DNA from: AC-32 sp963746155
GTDB taxonomy: Bacteria; Actinomycetota; Thermoleophilia; Gaiellales; Gaiellaceae
Assembly (NCBI GenBank): GCA_963746155.1
Contig: CAVVAB010000012.1
Location: 806,001-870,000 of the forward strand
Length of the DNA stretch: 64,000 nucleotides
Reading direction: 5' to 3'
The notes under the pieces were generated by a model. It did no database searches, was not told where the DNA came from, and saw only the letters and a list, made by a program, of their open reading frames with translations. This document shows, one piece after another, positions 25,831 through 34,923 of this stretch. How positions within the stretch are numbered: the first letter of the stretch is position 1; the number at the start of each line of letters is the position of its first letter. A program made the translations under genes and the position numbers.

Positions 25831-27767
25831 GTGCCGCGATTTCGGGACGGTCGTTCCGCTGGTGACTGCGCGCGCGTTGAGCGCGCGCGAGTTCACGTAC
25901 GAGCTGCCCGACGGCGCGGAGAAGGGCGCGGTCGTTTCGGTGCCGTTCGGCCGGTCACGGGCCCGCGGGGTCGTGGTCGACGTCGTGAGCGCTCCGCCGG
26001 TCGGGGTGAAGGCGCTCCCGGTCGAGTCGGTGGTCTACGAACTACCACCCGCGCTCGTCGATCTCGCGCTCTGGCTGGCGGAGTACTACGGCTCGACGCC
26101 CGCGCGTGCGCTGGAGCTATCGCGCCCGTGCGGCGACAGCGCCGCAAGGAGCAGAGCTCGCCGGTCGAGCGGCAGTCGCTCGAGGGCGAGGCGGCTCCTG
26201 AGAGCCTGAGCTCCGACCAGAAGGCTGCGCTTGAACGGATCGTGGGCGCTCTCGACGAGGGCGGCGGCCACTTCCTGCTCTACGGCCCGACCGGGAGCGG
26301 CAAGACAGAGGTCTACCTCCAGGCTGCGGCGGCCGCGCTCGAGCGCGGGCTGGGGACGATCGTGCTCGTGCCCGAGATCGCGCTCGCGCCGCAGACGGTC
26401 GGTCGCTTCCGCGCGCGGTTCGGCGACTCGGTTGCGCTCCTGCACTCGGGCCTGACCGACGCCGAGCGCCGCGACGAGCGGGAGCGGATCGCCCGCGGCG
26501 ACGCGCGGATCGTCGTCGGCGCGCGGTCGGCGATCTTCGCGCCGATGCGCGGGCTCGGCCTCGTTTGCGTGGACGAGGAGCACGACTCCTCGTTCAAGCA
26601 GGAGTCCGATCCCCGCTACGACGCGCGCACCGTCGCCGCCAAGCGGGCCTCGCTCGAGGGGGCGGTCGCGGTGTACGGGAGCGCGACGCCGAGGCCGGAG
26701 AGCTGGGAGCGCCTCGAGCGGCTCGAGCTGAGCGAGCGGCTCGGCGGCCGCCTTGCCGCCGGTGCGGCTCGTCGACCTTCGGCGCGAGTCCGGGTATCCG
26801 CTCTCGGCGCCGCTCCTCGCCGAGCTCGGGGCGATCGCCGAGCGCGGGGGCAAGGCGATCCTGCTCCTGAATCGCCGCGGGATCGCGCCCGCGCTGCACT
26901 GCCGCGCCTGCGGGGCGACCTTCCGCTGCCCCGACTGCGACGTGGCCCTCGTGCTGCATCGCGACGAGATGCTGCGCTGCCATCACTGCGGACACGCGGA
27001 GCCGGCCCCCGACGAGTGTCCGGTGTGCCGCTCGGTCGAGCTCGCGCGGATCGGCGCTGGGACCCAACGGCTCGAGCGCGAGCTGGCCGCAAAGGTGCCC
27101 GAGCTCGAGCTGATTCGGCTCGACGCCGACGCCGTCAAGCGGCCCGAGGAGCTCGCGGGCACTGCTGCGCCGGTTCCGCGAGGCCGACCGCGCCGTCCTG
27201 CTCGGGACGCAGATGGTGGCGAAGGGCCACCATTTCGCCGGGGTCGCGCTCGCCGCGGTCGTCGACGCGGACACCGGGCTGGGCCTTCCCGACCTGCGCG
27301 CCGAGGAGCGGACGTTCCAGCTCGTGACCCAGCTCGCGGGCCGGAGCGGGCGCGACGCGCCCGGCCGGGTGATCGTGCAGACGTTCCAGCCGGACGCGAG
27401 GCCGCTCGCCCTCGCCGCCCGGCACGACGTGCGCCGCTTCCTCGCCGACGAGCTCGACCGCCGGCGCGAGCTTGGCTATCCGCCGTTCCGCCACCTGGTA
27501 CGCGTGCTGGTCACCGGGCCCGAGGAGGCAACGGCGCTGAGGCTCCTCGGCGAGCTGCGCACCGGGCTCGAGGGCCGCGGCGCCGACCTGCTCGGCCCCG
27601 CACCGCTGTTCCGCCTGCGCGGCCGTCATCGCGCGCAGCTCGTGGCCAAGACCGGCGAGCCGCGCTCCCTGGCAACCCGCGCCGCGCAACTGCTCGCGGC
27701 CGCTGCTCCCGCGATGCGGCGCGCCGGTTTGACCGCGGTCGTCGACGTCGATCCGCAGAGCCTCTGA
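25831..27767 (+). pseudogene. priA: Primosomal protein N' (PriA helicase), broken by four frameshifts
   Basis: About 645 residues in total. PriA restarts stalled replication forks. Fragments in order: GTVVPLVTARALSAREFTYE (N-terminal DNA-binding part), LLYGPTGSGKTEVYLQ (Walker A), LVCVDEEHDSSFKQESDPRY (DEEH box), the zinc region HCRACGATFRCPDCD and RCHHCGHAEPAPDECPVC, and GTQMVAKGHHFAGVALAAVV followed by RSGRDAPGRVIVQTFQ. Frame changes lie at about 25843, 26118, 26753 and 27160, three insertions and one deletion. Every fragment keeps its motifs, so sequencing error is more likely than decay. The start GTG 25831 assumes the first of these changes. Confidence 0.88.
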
Positions 27768-27787
27768 GCCCGTAGAGCGCTACTAAG

Positions 27788-28363
27788 ATGACGAAGGTGA
27801 GCGAAGCGGGCGAGGTCATTCGCGACGAGCTGGACGCCGAGGCGGAAGCGCGGCGCCTGGTCGCGCTTGCCCAGATCCGCCAGTACCCGGATCCCGCGCT
27901 GCGCATGAAGGCGCGCGAGATCGAAGACTTCGACGGGGACCTGGGCCGGCTGGTGGAGCGGATGGAGCAGCTCCTGCAGGACGCCAACGGGCTCGGGCTC
28001 GCGGCGACGCAGATCGGCGTCCTCCAGCGCGTCTTCGTCTTCCATGCCGACCCGGAGGAGGACGTGACCGCGCTTGTCAATCCGCGGCTCGCCGACGGTT
28101 CAGAGGAGCGGGTCGGCGACGACGAGGGCTGTCTCTCGCTCGACAGCGTCGTGATGCCGGTCGAGCGGCATGAGCGCGTCACCATCGAGGGGAGCGACCC
28201 GCAGGGGAACGACGTGCGCATCGAGCTCGAGGGCCTTGCCGCCCGGATCGTCCAGCACGAGCTCGACCACCTCGACGGGATCCTGATCCTCGACCGGACG
28301 ACTCCCGAGGCCCGCCGCGAGGCGCTGGCTGCGCTGCGCCCGCAGCCCGTTTTCGTCCGGTAG
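27788..28363 (+). CDS. def: Peptide deformylase
   Basis: 191 residues. It removes the formyl group from N-terminal methionine. All three motifs are present: GLGLAATQIG (motif 1), DEGCLSL (motif 2, metal Cys) and IVQHELDHLDGILILDR (motif 3, HExxH). An N-terminal extension of about 25 charged residues precedes the usual start. fmt follows within five bases, so the enzymes that add and remove the formyl group are co-expressed. Confidence 0.96.
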   Translation: MTKVSEAGEVIRDELDAEAEARRLVALAQIRQYPDPALRMKAREIEDFDGDLGRLVERMEQLLQDANGLGLAATQIGVLQRVFVFHADPEEDVTALVNPRLADGSEERVGDDEGCLSLDSVVMPVERHERVTIEGSDPQGNDVRIELEGLAARIVQHELDHLDGILILDRTTPEARREALAALRPQPVFVR

Positions 28364-28367
28364 CCCC

Positions 28368-29159
28368 TTGAGGCTCGCCGTCGCCGCGACGGCGCCGCTC
28401 GGCGCCGATGTCCTCGGGCGGCTGGCGGCGAACCACGAGATCGCGTACCTGCTCACCCGGCCCGACCGGCGACAGGGTCGGGGCCGAAAGGTCGCGCCGC
28501 CTCCGGCGAAGGAGGTCGCGGAGCGGCTCGGGATCGACGTGCGCCAGCCCGAGCGGATCGGGCCCGACTTCGACCCCGAGGAGGAGACGGTCGTCGTCGC
28601 CGCCTACGGGGTGCTGATTCCCGAAGCGGCTCTCTCGCGCGCGCTCTGGCTCAACGTCCATCCGTCGCTGCTGCCTCGCTGGCGCGGCGCGGCGCCGATC
28701 GAGCGGGCGCTGATGGCCGGAGACCGGGAGACGGGCGTCACGATCATCAGGCTGGAGCCCGAGCTCGATGCGGGGCCGATAGCTGCCCAGCGCGCGTTCC
28801 CGATCGAAGGAGAGGACGACTTCGGCGCCGTAGCCGCCCGGGCCGGTGAGATCGGCGCGGCGCTGCTCGAAGAGGTGCTGCCCGAGCCGAGCTTCACGCC
28901 GCAGTCGGCTGAGGGGGTCACGTATGCGGAGAAGATCGACGCCGCAGACCGAGAGCTCGACTGGAGCCGGCCGCCGGCAGAGATGCTGAACCGGATCCGC
29001 GCGCTCTCGCCCCACATCGGGGCGCGCGCGGAGCTCGACGGGCGTCCGGTGACGATCTGGCGTGCCGCCATCGAGGACGGGAAGCTCGTCCCGCTCGAGG
29101 TGCAGCAGGACGGCCGGCGCCGCATGAGCTACGACGAGTTCGTGCGCGGGCTCCGGTGA
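28368..29159 (+). CDS. fmt: Methionyl-tRNA formyltransferase, short form
   Basis: 263 residues versus about 315 in E. coli; the C-terminal tRNA-binding domain looks reduced. The catalytic core is intact: LTRPDRRQGRGRKVAPPPAK, WLNVHPSLLPRWRGAAPIER (Asn, His and the SLLP loop) and TGVTIIRLEPELDAGPIAAQ with the catalytic aspartate. The TTG start follows the def stop. It formylates initiator Met-tRNA. The gene overlaps rsmB by GTGA. Confidence 0.94.
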   Translation: MRLAVAATAPLGADVLGRLAANHEIAYLLTRPDRRQGRGRKVAPPPAKEVAERLGIDVRQPERIGPDFDPEEETVVVAAYGVLIPEAALSRALWLNVHPSLLPRWRGAAPIERALMAGDRETGVTIIRLEPELDAGPIAAQRAFPIEGEDDFGAVAARAGEIGAALLEEVLPEPSFTPQSAEGVTYAEKIDAADRELDWSRPPAEMLNRIRALSPHIGARAELDGRPVTIWRAAIEDGKLVPLEVQQDGRRRMSYDEFVRGLR

Positions 29160-30439
29160 TCTCTCCCGCTCGACGCGCGGCGTTCGACACCGTGCTCCGC
29201 GTCTTCGAGGACGGCGCCTACGCCGACCGGGCCTTCCCCACGGCCGCTGCGGCGCTCGACCAGCGCGATCGCGCGCTCGCGCAGCGGCTCGCCTTCGGGA
29301 CGGTTCAGCGGGTGCGGACGCTCGACCACGGGATCGAAGCGCTGGGCCGCCGGCCGGTCGCGAAGCTCGATCCGCCCGTACGCGCCGCATTGCGGCTCGG
29401 CGCGTACCAGCTCGCGTTCTCCGAGGTCGCCGTCCATGCGGCCGTCAACGAGTCGGTCGAGCTTGTCCGGGCCGCGGGCCTGGAGCGCGCGGTGTCGTTC
29501 ACAAATGCGGTCATGCGGCGCCTCGTGCTCGGGCTCCGCGACCTGGTCGACGCGCTGCCCGCCGGGACCGCGGAGCAGGCGGCGCTCAGGCACTCGTACC
29601 CGGACTGGGTCGCGGGGCTGTGGTGGCGGGAGCTCGGACCGGACGAGGCGCTCGCGTTGATGGAGGCGCAGAACGAGCCGCCCGAGACCGTCGTGCGCCG
29701 CAACCCGCGCAAGGAAGGGGCTGTCGAGGGCGTCCCGGATCCCGACCTGCCGGACGCGCTGCACGTCGAGCGCGTCGACGAGGACGCTCTGCGCGAGGGG
29801 CTGATCTGGCCGCAGAGCCGCGGCTCCCAGCTCGCGGGCCTCTGCGTCGCCAGCCGCGATGGGGAGCGCGTGCTCGATCTGTGCGCCGCTCCCGGAGGCA
29901 AGGCCACCCAGCTCGCGGGCGAGGTGACCGCCGTCGAGAAGCACCCCGGTCGCGCCCGGGAGCTGGAGGAGAACTGCGCCCGGCTCGGCGCCTCGAACGT
30001 GCGCGTCGTGAACGCCGATGCGCTCGAGCTGCCCGCCGAGCTGCGCGATTTCGACCACGTGCTCGTCGATGCGCCCTGCTCCGGGCTCGGCGTGCTCGCC
30101 TCGCGGCCCGACCTACGCTGGCGCGCGAAGCCGCTGCCCGAGCTGCAGCGCGACCTCCTCGCGGTTGCCGCCGAGCGCGTTCGGCCGGGCGGGACGATCC
30201 TCTACTCCGTCTGCACGATCGCCGCCGAGGAGAACGAGGACGTCGTGGAGGCGACGGGGCTCCAGGTCGAGCCCCTCGGGCCGGAGTGGCCGTCGTTCGC
30301 GCACCCGAGGAGGCCGGAGTTCCTCCTGACGCTGCCCAACCGCCACCGGACAACGGGCTTCTTCATCGCGCGCTTGAACGGCCGCACCGGCGAAGCCGCT
30401 ACGGCCTCCTCTGGTCGGCGTCGCAAGCGAGCGCCTTAG
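29156..30439 (+). CDS. rsmB: 16S rRNA m5C967 methyltransferase RsmB, C-terminus encoded by a repeat
   Basis: 427 residues. An NusB-like N-terminal domain (RRAAFDTVLRVFEDGAYADR) precedes the SAM domain: VLDLCAAPGGKATQLAGEVT, then the two cysteines of the m5C mechanism in HVLVDAPCSGLGVLASRPDL and TILYSVCTIAAEENED. The family end is near TTGFFIARL. The last 20 residues (NGRTGEAATASSGRRRKRAP) come from the interspersed hairpin repeat at 30378-30437, which has run into the reading frame. Confidence 0.95.
   Translation: MISPARRAAFDTVLRVFEDGAYADRAFPTAAAALDQRDRALAQRLAFGTVQRVRTLDHGIEALGRRPVAKLDPPVRAALRLGAYQLAFSEVAVHAAVNESVELVRAAGLERAVSFTNAVMRRLVLGLRDLVDALPAGTAEQAALRHSYPDWVAGLWWRELGPDEALALMEAQNEPPETVVRRNPRKEGAVEGVPDPDLPDALHVERVDEDALREGLIWPQSRGSQLAGLCVASRDGERVLDLCAAPGGKATQLAGEVTAVEKHPGRARELEENCARLGASNVRVVNADALELPAELRDFDHVLVDAPCSGLGVLASRPDLRWRAKPLPELQRDLLAVAAERVRPGGTILYSVCTIAAEENEDVVEATGLQVEPLGPEWPSFAHPRRPEFLLTLPNRHRTTGFFIARLNGRTGEAATASSGRRRKRAP
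30378..30437 (+). repeat. Copy of the interspersed hairpin repeat inside the rsmB 3' end
   Basis: It aligns along its whole length with the unit at 8325-8390 (ACGGCC, CGGCGAAGCCG, ACGGCCTC, TGGTCGGCGTCGCAAGCG). The terminal hairpin has one additional G compared with the other copies. Confidence 0.85.
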
Positions 30440-30449
30440 GATCACCCGC

Positions 30450-31142
30450 GTGAGCTGGTCCGACTGGGTCAGGAAGATCGAGGTCGAGCCCTCGCTGTAT
30501 GCGTCCGACTTCTCGCGCCTCGGCGAGGAGGTCGAGACGCTGCTCGAGGCGGGGACGCGCGTCTTCCACTTCGACGTCGGCGACGGGCACTTCATCCCGC
30601 CGATCACCATGGGCCCGATCGTGCTCCAGGCGATTGCGCCGATCGTGCACGGAGCAGGCGGCGTGCTCGACTGCCACCTGATGGTCGAGGCTCCCGAACG
30701 CCATATCGGGCAGTTCGCGGAGGCGGGCGCCGACAGCGTCACGGTTCACGTCGAGGTGTGCCTGGATCTGCCGGGCGTCGTGGCGCTCGCGCGGAAGCAC
30801 GGTCTCCAGGCCGGGGTGTCTCTGAATCCCGACACGAGCGTCGAGCGGGCAGCGACCGCTGCGCTGCGGGCCGAGGTCGACCTCGTGCTCTGCATGAGCG
30901 TGCACCCGGGCTACTCGGGGCAGAAGTTCATCCCGGAGGCGTTCGAGCGGGTGCGCGCCCTGCGGGAGCTGCTGCCGGCATCCGTGCGGATCCAGGTCGA
31001 CGGTGGCGTCGGTCTGGAGAACATCGCGGAGCTCCGAGCCGCCGGCGCGACGCTGTTCATCGCCGGCGCGTCGATCTTCGGCCACGTGGATCGAGCCCAG
31101 GCCTACCGCGGCCTCGTAGAGCAGGCGACCCCTCAGGCATGA
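30450..31142 (+). CDS. rpe: Ribulose-phosphate 3-epimerase
   Basis: 230 residues, TIM barrel, pentose phosphate pathway. Motifs: EPSLYASDFSRLGEEVE at the start, HFDVGDGHFIPPITMGPIVL with the metal and catalytic residues, LDCHLMVEAPERHI, LCMSVHPGYSGQKFIPEAFE and IQVDGGVGLENIAELRAAGA. GTG start just after the repeat. It supplies ribulose 5-phosphate, the substrate of RibBA in the following riboflavin genes. Overlaps ribD by ATGA. Confidence 0.96.
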   Translation: MSWSDWVRKIEVEPSLYASDFSRLGEEVETLLEAGTRVFHFDVGDGHFIPPITMGPIVLQAIAPIVHGAGGVLDCHLMVEAPERHIGQFAEAGADSVTVHVEVCLDLPGVVALARKHGLQAGVSLNPDTSVERAATAALRAEVDLVLCMSVHPGYSGQKFIPEAFERVRALRELLPASVRIQVDGGVGLENIAELRAAGATLFIAGASIFGHVDRAQAYRGLVEQATPQA

Positions 31143-32083
31143 GCCTCGAGCGGGCACTGGAGCTCGCGGAGCGGGGACGCGGCCAGGTCGACCGGGACCA
31201 CCCGCTCGTCGGTGCGGTGATCGTGCGCGGCGAGGAGGTCGTCGGCGAGGGCTGGTACGCAGGCCTCGGTACTCCGCACGCCGAGGTCGCGGCGCTCGCG
31301 GCGGCTGGTGATCGCGCTCGGGGGGCGACGCTGTTCGTCACGCTCGAGCCCTGCTCCCACCACGGCGCGACCCCGCCGTGCGCGGACGCGGTTGTGGACG
31401 CGGGAATCGCACGGGTTGTCGCCGGCGTCGGCGATCCGAACCCGAAGGTCGACGGGAAGGGGTTCGCGCGTCTGCGCGAGGCGGGTGTCGAGGCCGAGGT
31501 CGTCGATTCGTGGGAGGCGCGGCAGCAGAACGAGGCCTGGCGCGTGTGGATCGCGCGCGGCCGGCCGTTCGTCACCTACAAGGTCGCGATGACGCTCGAC
31601 GGGCGGGTGACCGTGCCCGGCTCGCGGTGGGTGACCGGCGAGGAGAGCCGGCGGCGCGTGCACGAGTTGCGGGCCGAGTCGGACGCAGTCGCCGTCGGGA
31701 TGGGAACAGTGCGAGTCGACGATCCGGCCTTGACCGCGCGCGACGTGGGTGCGACCCGGCAGCCTCGGCGCCTGGCGTTCGGCCGCGGACCGCTTCCGGA
31801 AGGGTCGGAGCTCGAGCTTCGGCCGGGTGCGCTCGAGGAGGAGCTCGCGGCTCTTGCCGGCGAAGGCGTGCGGACGCTGCTCCTGGAGGGCGGCCCGACG
31901 CTGGCCGGTTCGTTCCTCGCCGCGGGTCTCGTCGACAAGCTGCTGGTCTTCGCCGCCCCGCGGCTCTCGGGAGACGGGCCGGGGCCGGTCGCGGCGCTTC
32001 CGGATCCGATCCAGCTCCAGCACCTGACCTGCGAGGCCGTCGGCGCGGACGTCCTCCTCAGCGCCTATGTGCGCGAGCCGTGA
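31139..32083 (+). CDS. ribD: Bifunctional diaminohydroxyphosphoribosylaminopyrimidine deaminase/reductase
   Basis: 314 residues. The N-terminal deaminase has the zinc motif HAEVAALAAAGDRA and TLEPCSHHGATPPCADAVVD. The C-terminal reductase has RPFVTYKVAMTLDGRVTVPG, SRWVTGEESRRRVHELRAES, DAVAVGMGTVRVDDP and LLLEGGPTLAGSFLAAGLVD. It is shorter than the E. coli enzyme (367) because the reductase loop region is compact. It carries out steps two and three of riboflavin synthesis. The first gene of the rib run, coupled to rpe. Confidence 0.95.
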   Translation: MSLERALELAERGRGQVDRDHPLVGAVIVRGEEVVGEGWYAGLGTPHAEVAALAAAGDRARGATLFVTLEPCSHHGATPPCADAVVDAGIARVVAGVGDPNPKVDGKGFARLREAGVEAEVVDSWEARQQNEAWRVWIARGRPFVTYKVAMTLDGRVTVPGSRWVTGEESRRRVHELRAESDAVAVGMGTVRVDDPALTARDVGATRQPRRLAFGRGPLPEGSELELRPGALEEELAALAGEGVRTLLLEGGPTLAGSFLAAGLVDKLLVFAAPRLSGDGPGPVAALPDPIQLQHLTCEAVGADVLLSAYVREP

Positions 32084-32109
32084 GACCTGCACGTGGTCTT
32101 AGTACGGTT

Positions 32110-32190
32110 CGCCCGGCCTCCTCCCCGAGGCGAGCGTATCCCGGAGGGGCGCACGTGTCTGTCACGGATCCGTGTCGAAAGCGTGACAGG
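32110..32190. repeat. Dispersed repeat, rib copy A
   Basis: CCTCCTCCCCG, GCGAGCGTATC and GGCGCACGTGTCTGT are shared in order with 35170-35250. It contains CACGGATCCGTG inside a CTGTCAC/GTGACAG stem. It fills much of the 151-base gap between ribD and ribE; no RFN (FMN riboswitch) consensus is present there. Confidence 0.7.
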
Positions 32191-32221
32191 CGCGGCAGTG
32201 CCTGAGCAAAGGGCTCCGCGG

Positions 32222-32227
32222 TAGCCT
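32222..32227 (+). promoter_or_regulatory. -10 element of ribE
   Basis: TAGCCT lies 7 bases before the ATG. Its presence suggests ribE-ribBA-ribH has its own start apart from ribD. Confidence 0.4.
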
Positions 32228-32234
32228 TAGGCGC

Positions 32235-32828
32235 ATGTTCACGGGGATCGTGCGCGAGCGCGGACGGGTCGTCTCGGCCGAGCGAAACGGCGCGCAGAGC
32301 GCGCTCCGACTGCGAATCTCGGCGCCGAAGACGGCCGCCGAGACCGGGCTCGGCGACTCGGTGTCGGTCGCCGGCTGCTGCCTGACCGCGGTCGCTGCGG
32401 ACGACGGCGAGCTCGTGTTCGAGGCCGTTCCGGAATCGCTCGCGCGCACGACTCTGGGAGACCTCGGCGAGGGAGCCGATGTCAACCTCGAGCCCGCGCT
32501 CCGCGCCGGCGAGCCGCTCGGCGGCCACTACGTCCAGGGCCACGTCGACGGCGTCGGGCGCGTTCGCGCGCTCGAGCCCGAGGGCGACGGCCGCAGGCTG
32601 GCGCTCGACGTCCCCGCGGAGCTCATGCGCTATTGCGTCGAAAAGGGATCGCTCGCCGTCGACGGCGTCTCCCTCACGATCGCCGCGATCACTGGCGACG
32701 GCGTCGAGATCGCGCTCGTCCCGCACACACTTCGCGAGACAACGCTCGCCGAGCTCGAGCCCGGGAACGGAGTGAACCTCGAGGTCGACGTGCTCGCCAA
32801 GTACGTCGAGCGGCTGACCGTGCGCTGA
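32235..32828 (+). CDS. ribE: Riboflavin synthase alpha subunit
   Basis: 197 residues. It dismutates two lumazines to riboflavin. Two homologous barrels are visible: MFTGIVRERGRVVSAERNGA with GDSVSVAGCCLTAVAADDGE, then GGHYVQGHVDGVGRVRALEP with KGSLAVDGVSLTIAAITGDG. Both substrate-binding motifs are intact. It should act together with the lumazine synthase at 34098. Confidence 0.97.
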   Translation: MFTGIVRERGRVVSAERNGAQSALRLRISAPKTAAETGLGDSVSVAGCCLTAVAADDGELVFEAVPESLARTTLGDLGEGADVNLEPALRAGEPLGGHYVQGHVDGVGRVRALEPEGDGRRLALDVPAELMRYCVEKGSLAVDGVSLTIAAITGDGVEIALVPHTLRETTLAELEPGNGVNLEVDVLAKYVERLTVR

Positions 32829-32847
32829 GGAGTACGATCCAACCGAG

Positions 32848-34101
32848 ATGGACACCACTGTGAGATCCACCGCGTTCGCCTCGATCGAGGAGGCCATCGA
32901 GGACATTCGCCAGGGCAAGTTCGTCGTCGTGGTCGACGCGGCCGATCGCGAGAACGAGGGCGACCTGACCATCGCGGCGCAGTTCGCGACCCCCGAGGCG
33001 ATCAACTTCATGGCGACGCACGGGCGAGGACTGATCTGCCTCTGCCTGACCGAGGAGCGCTGCGACGAGCTGCAGCTCCGGCCGATGACGGAACGCAACG
33101 AGACGCCGTACGGAACCGCGTTCACGATCTCGATCGAGGCGCGCGACGGGGTGAGCACCGGCATCTCGGCCTCGGACCGGTCGCGGACGATCCAGGTCGC
33201 GATCGATCCGAGCCGCGGTCCCGGCGATCTCGTCCAGCCCGGCCACGTCTTTCCGCTTCGCGGGCGCGCAGGCGGCGTGCTGCGCCGCGCCGGCCAGACC
33301 GAGGCCGCGGTCGACCTCGCGAGGCTTGCCGGGCTGAACCCGGCGGGCGTCGTCTGCGAGGTGATGAACGACGACGGGACGATGGCGCGCGTGCCCGACC
33401 TGATCCCGTACTGCGAGCGGCACGGCCTGACGATGATCACGGTCGCCGACCTGATCGAGTACCGCCGGCGGACGGAGAAGCTCGTCGAGCGCACGACATC
33501 CGTGCGCCTGCCGACGGCCTACGGGGAGTTCACCGCGGTCGCGTTCCGGGAGAAGCTGACCGGCAAGACCCACCTCGCACTCGTCAAGGGCGACGTCGAC
33601 GGGATCCGGGACGTGCTGGTGCGCGTCCACTCGGAGTGCCTGACCGGCGACGTGTTCCACTCGCTCCGCTGCGACTGCGGCGAGCAGCTCGACCAGGCGC
33701 TGCAGCAGATCGCCGCCGAGGACCGCGGCGTGCTGCTCTACATGGCTCAGGAGGGTCGCGGGATCGGACTGCTCAACAAGCTCAAGGCCTACGAGCTCCA
33801 GGAGTCCGGGCTTGACACGGTGGAGGCGAACCTCGAGCTCGGCTTCCCGGCCGACGCGCGGGAGTGGGGGATCGGCAACCAGATCCTCGCCGACCTCGGG
33901 CTGACGACGATCCGGATCCTGACCAACAATCCGAAAAAGATCAGCGGGCTCGAAGGTTATGGTCTGTCCGTGGTCGAACAGGTGCCCATCGAGACGCCGC
34001 CGAACTCCGAGAACCGCCGCTACCTCGCGACCAAGCGCGAGAAGCTCGGGCACCGGCTCCACCACCAGGATCTCCGCTTCGACCGCGAGGGCGACGCGTG
34101 A
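32848..34101 (+). CDS. ribBA: Bifunctional 3,4-dihydroxy-2-butanone-4-phosphate synthase/GTP cyclohydrolase II
   Basis: 417 residues. DHBP synthase half: VVVVDAADRENEGDLTIAAQ, ATHGRGLICLCLTEER, GVSTGISASDRSRTIQVAID and GHVFPLRGRAGGVLRRAGQT. GTP cyclohydrolase II half: VRVHSECLTGDVFHSLRCDC with the three zinc cysteines, LLYMAQEGRGIGLLNKLKAY and TNNPKKISGLEGYGLSVVEQ. The two parts feed both branches of riboflavin synthesis. Overlaps ribH by GTGA. Confidence 0.97.
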   Translation: MDTTVRSTAFASIEEAIEDIRQGKFVVVVDAADRENEGDLTIAAQFATPEAINFMATHGRGLICLCLTEERCDELQLRPMTERNETPYGTAFTISIEARDGVSTGISASDRSRTIQVAIDPSRGPGDLVQPGHVFPLRGRAGGVLRRAGQTEAAVDLARLAGLNPAGVVCEVMNDDGTMARVPDLIPYCERHGLTMITVADLIEYRRRTEKLVERTTSVRLPTAYGEFTAVAFREKLTGKTHLALVKGDVDGIRDVLVRVHSECLTGDVFHSLRCDCGEQLDQALQQIAAEDRGVLLYMAQEGRGIGLLNKLKAYELQESGLDTVEANLELGFPADAREWGIGNQILADLGLTTIRILTNNPKKISGLEGYGLSVVEQVPIETPPNSENRRYLATKREKLGHRLHHQDLRFDREGDA

Positions 34102-34895
34102 GCGAGGGCATGGAGGAGGCCCGGCTCCGGTTCGGCTCTCCTGACACGGAGGAGGACCGGATCGACGAGGTTCCCGCCTCTGCGCTCAAGGACGAGCAGC
34201 AGGAGGAGATCGGCTCGTGGCCGTCTCCGGACGGGTCGGTCGCGGAGCCGGAGGTAGCGCCGGTCGAGCCCGAGGAAGAGGTGGAGGAACTGGAGGAGGA
34301 GCCGCCCGCCGCCGAGGCGCTGCGGGATGAGCCCGAGGAAGAGGTTCCGGCCGAGGAGGACGAGCTCCCGCGGATCCGGCCGCCGGACCATGCTGCCGGC
34401 GAGCTGAAGATCCCCGAGGGCTACGGCGTCATCCAGGGCGAGCCGAGCGGAGGTCGCCGGTCCGTCGGCGTCGTCGTCGGGCGCTTCAACGGTGGCCTCA
34501 CGGAGGAGCTGCTGACCCGCGCGCTGGACGAGCTCGAGCGGGCGGGCGTGGGGCGCGAGGCGGTTACGGTCGTCCCCGTTCCGGGTGCGTTCGAGCTGCC
34601 GCTGGCGGCGATGGCGCTCGCCAAGACGCGCCGCTACTCGTGCATCGTCGCGCTCGGCGCCGTGATTCGCGGCGAGACGCCGCACTTCGACTACATCGCC
34701 AGCGAGGCGGCGAGCGGGCTCCAGCTGGCCGGCCTCGAAACGGGGATCCCGGTCGCGTTCGGCGTGCTGACGTGTGACAACGAGCAGCAGGCCCGCGAGC
34801 GGCTGGACAAGGGCGCCGAGGCGGTACGAACCGCCCTCGAGATGGCTGACGTGTTCTCTCAGCTGCGTGCCGCTGCGGGCGCGGCCCCTGCCTAG
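34098..34895 (+). CDS. ribH: 6,7-dimethyl-8-ribityllumazine synthase with long acidic N-terminal extension
   Basis: 265 residues; the family is about 155. The synthase core starts near residue 122 (SVGVVVGRFNGGLTEELL) and keeps VPVPGAFELPLAAMALAKT, ALGAVIRGETPHFDYIASEA (His196, catalytic) and GIPVAFGVLTCDNEQQ. Residues 1-118 are extra: by my count about 39 Asp/Glu against 8 Lys/Arg, with runs such as EPEEEVEELEEEPPAAEALR. No other start codon fits the core, and the frame is continuous from the GTG overlapping ribBA, so the extension is probably translated. Lumazine synthases build hollow shells, so about 60 acidic tails could line one face. Confidence 0.93.
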   Translation: MSEGMEEARLRFGSPDTEEDRIDEVPASALKDEQQEEIGSWPSPDGSVAEPEVAPVEPEEEVEELEEEPPAAEALRDEPEEEVPAEEDELPRIRPPDHAAGELKIPEGYGVIQGEPSGGRRSVGVVVGRFNGGLTEELLTRALDELERAGVGREAVTVVPVPGAFELPLAAMALAKTRRYSCIVALGAVIRGETPHFDYIASEAASGLQLAGLETGIPVAFGVLTCDNEQQARERLDKGAEAVRTALEMADVFSQLRAAAGAAPA

Positions 34896-34909
34896 CTGAC
34901 GTTCTCAGC

Positions 34910-34915
34910 TACACT
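34910..34915 (+). promoter_or_regulatory. -10 element of rpmB, leaderless arrangement
   Basis: TACACT ends 8 bases before the GTG start. No ribosome site lies between. The -35 is not clear. Confidence 0.5.
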
Positions 34916-34923
34916 CCGCCGCC

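Noticed and set aside
26100..27170. Programmed frameshifting in priA
   Set aside because: Several shifts with no slippery heptamer, and similar breaks in many unrelated genes; error is simpler.
32084..32234. FMN riboswitch upstream of ribE
   Set aside because: The conserved RFN segments are absent; the region is explained by the dispersed repeat and a -10 box.
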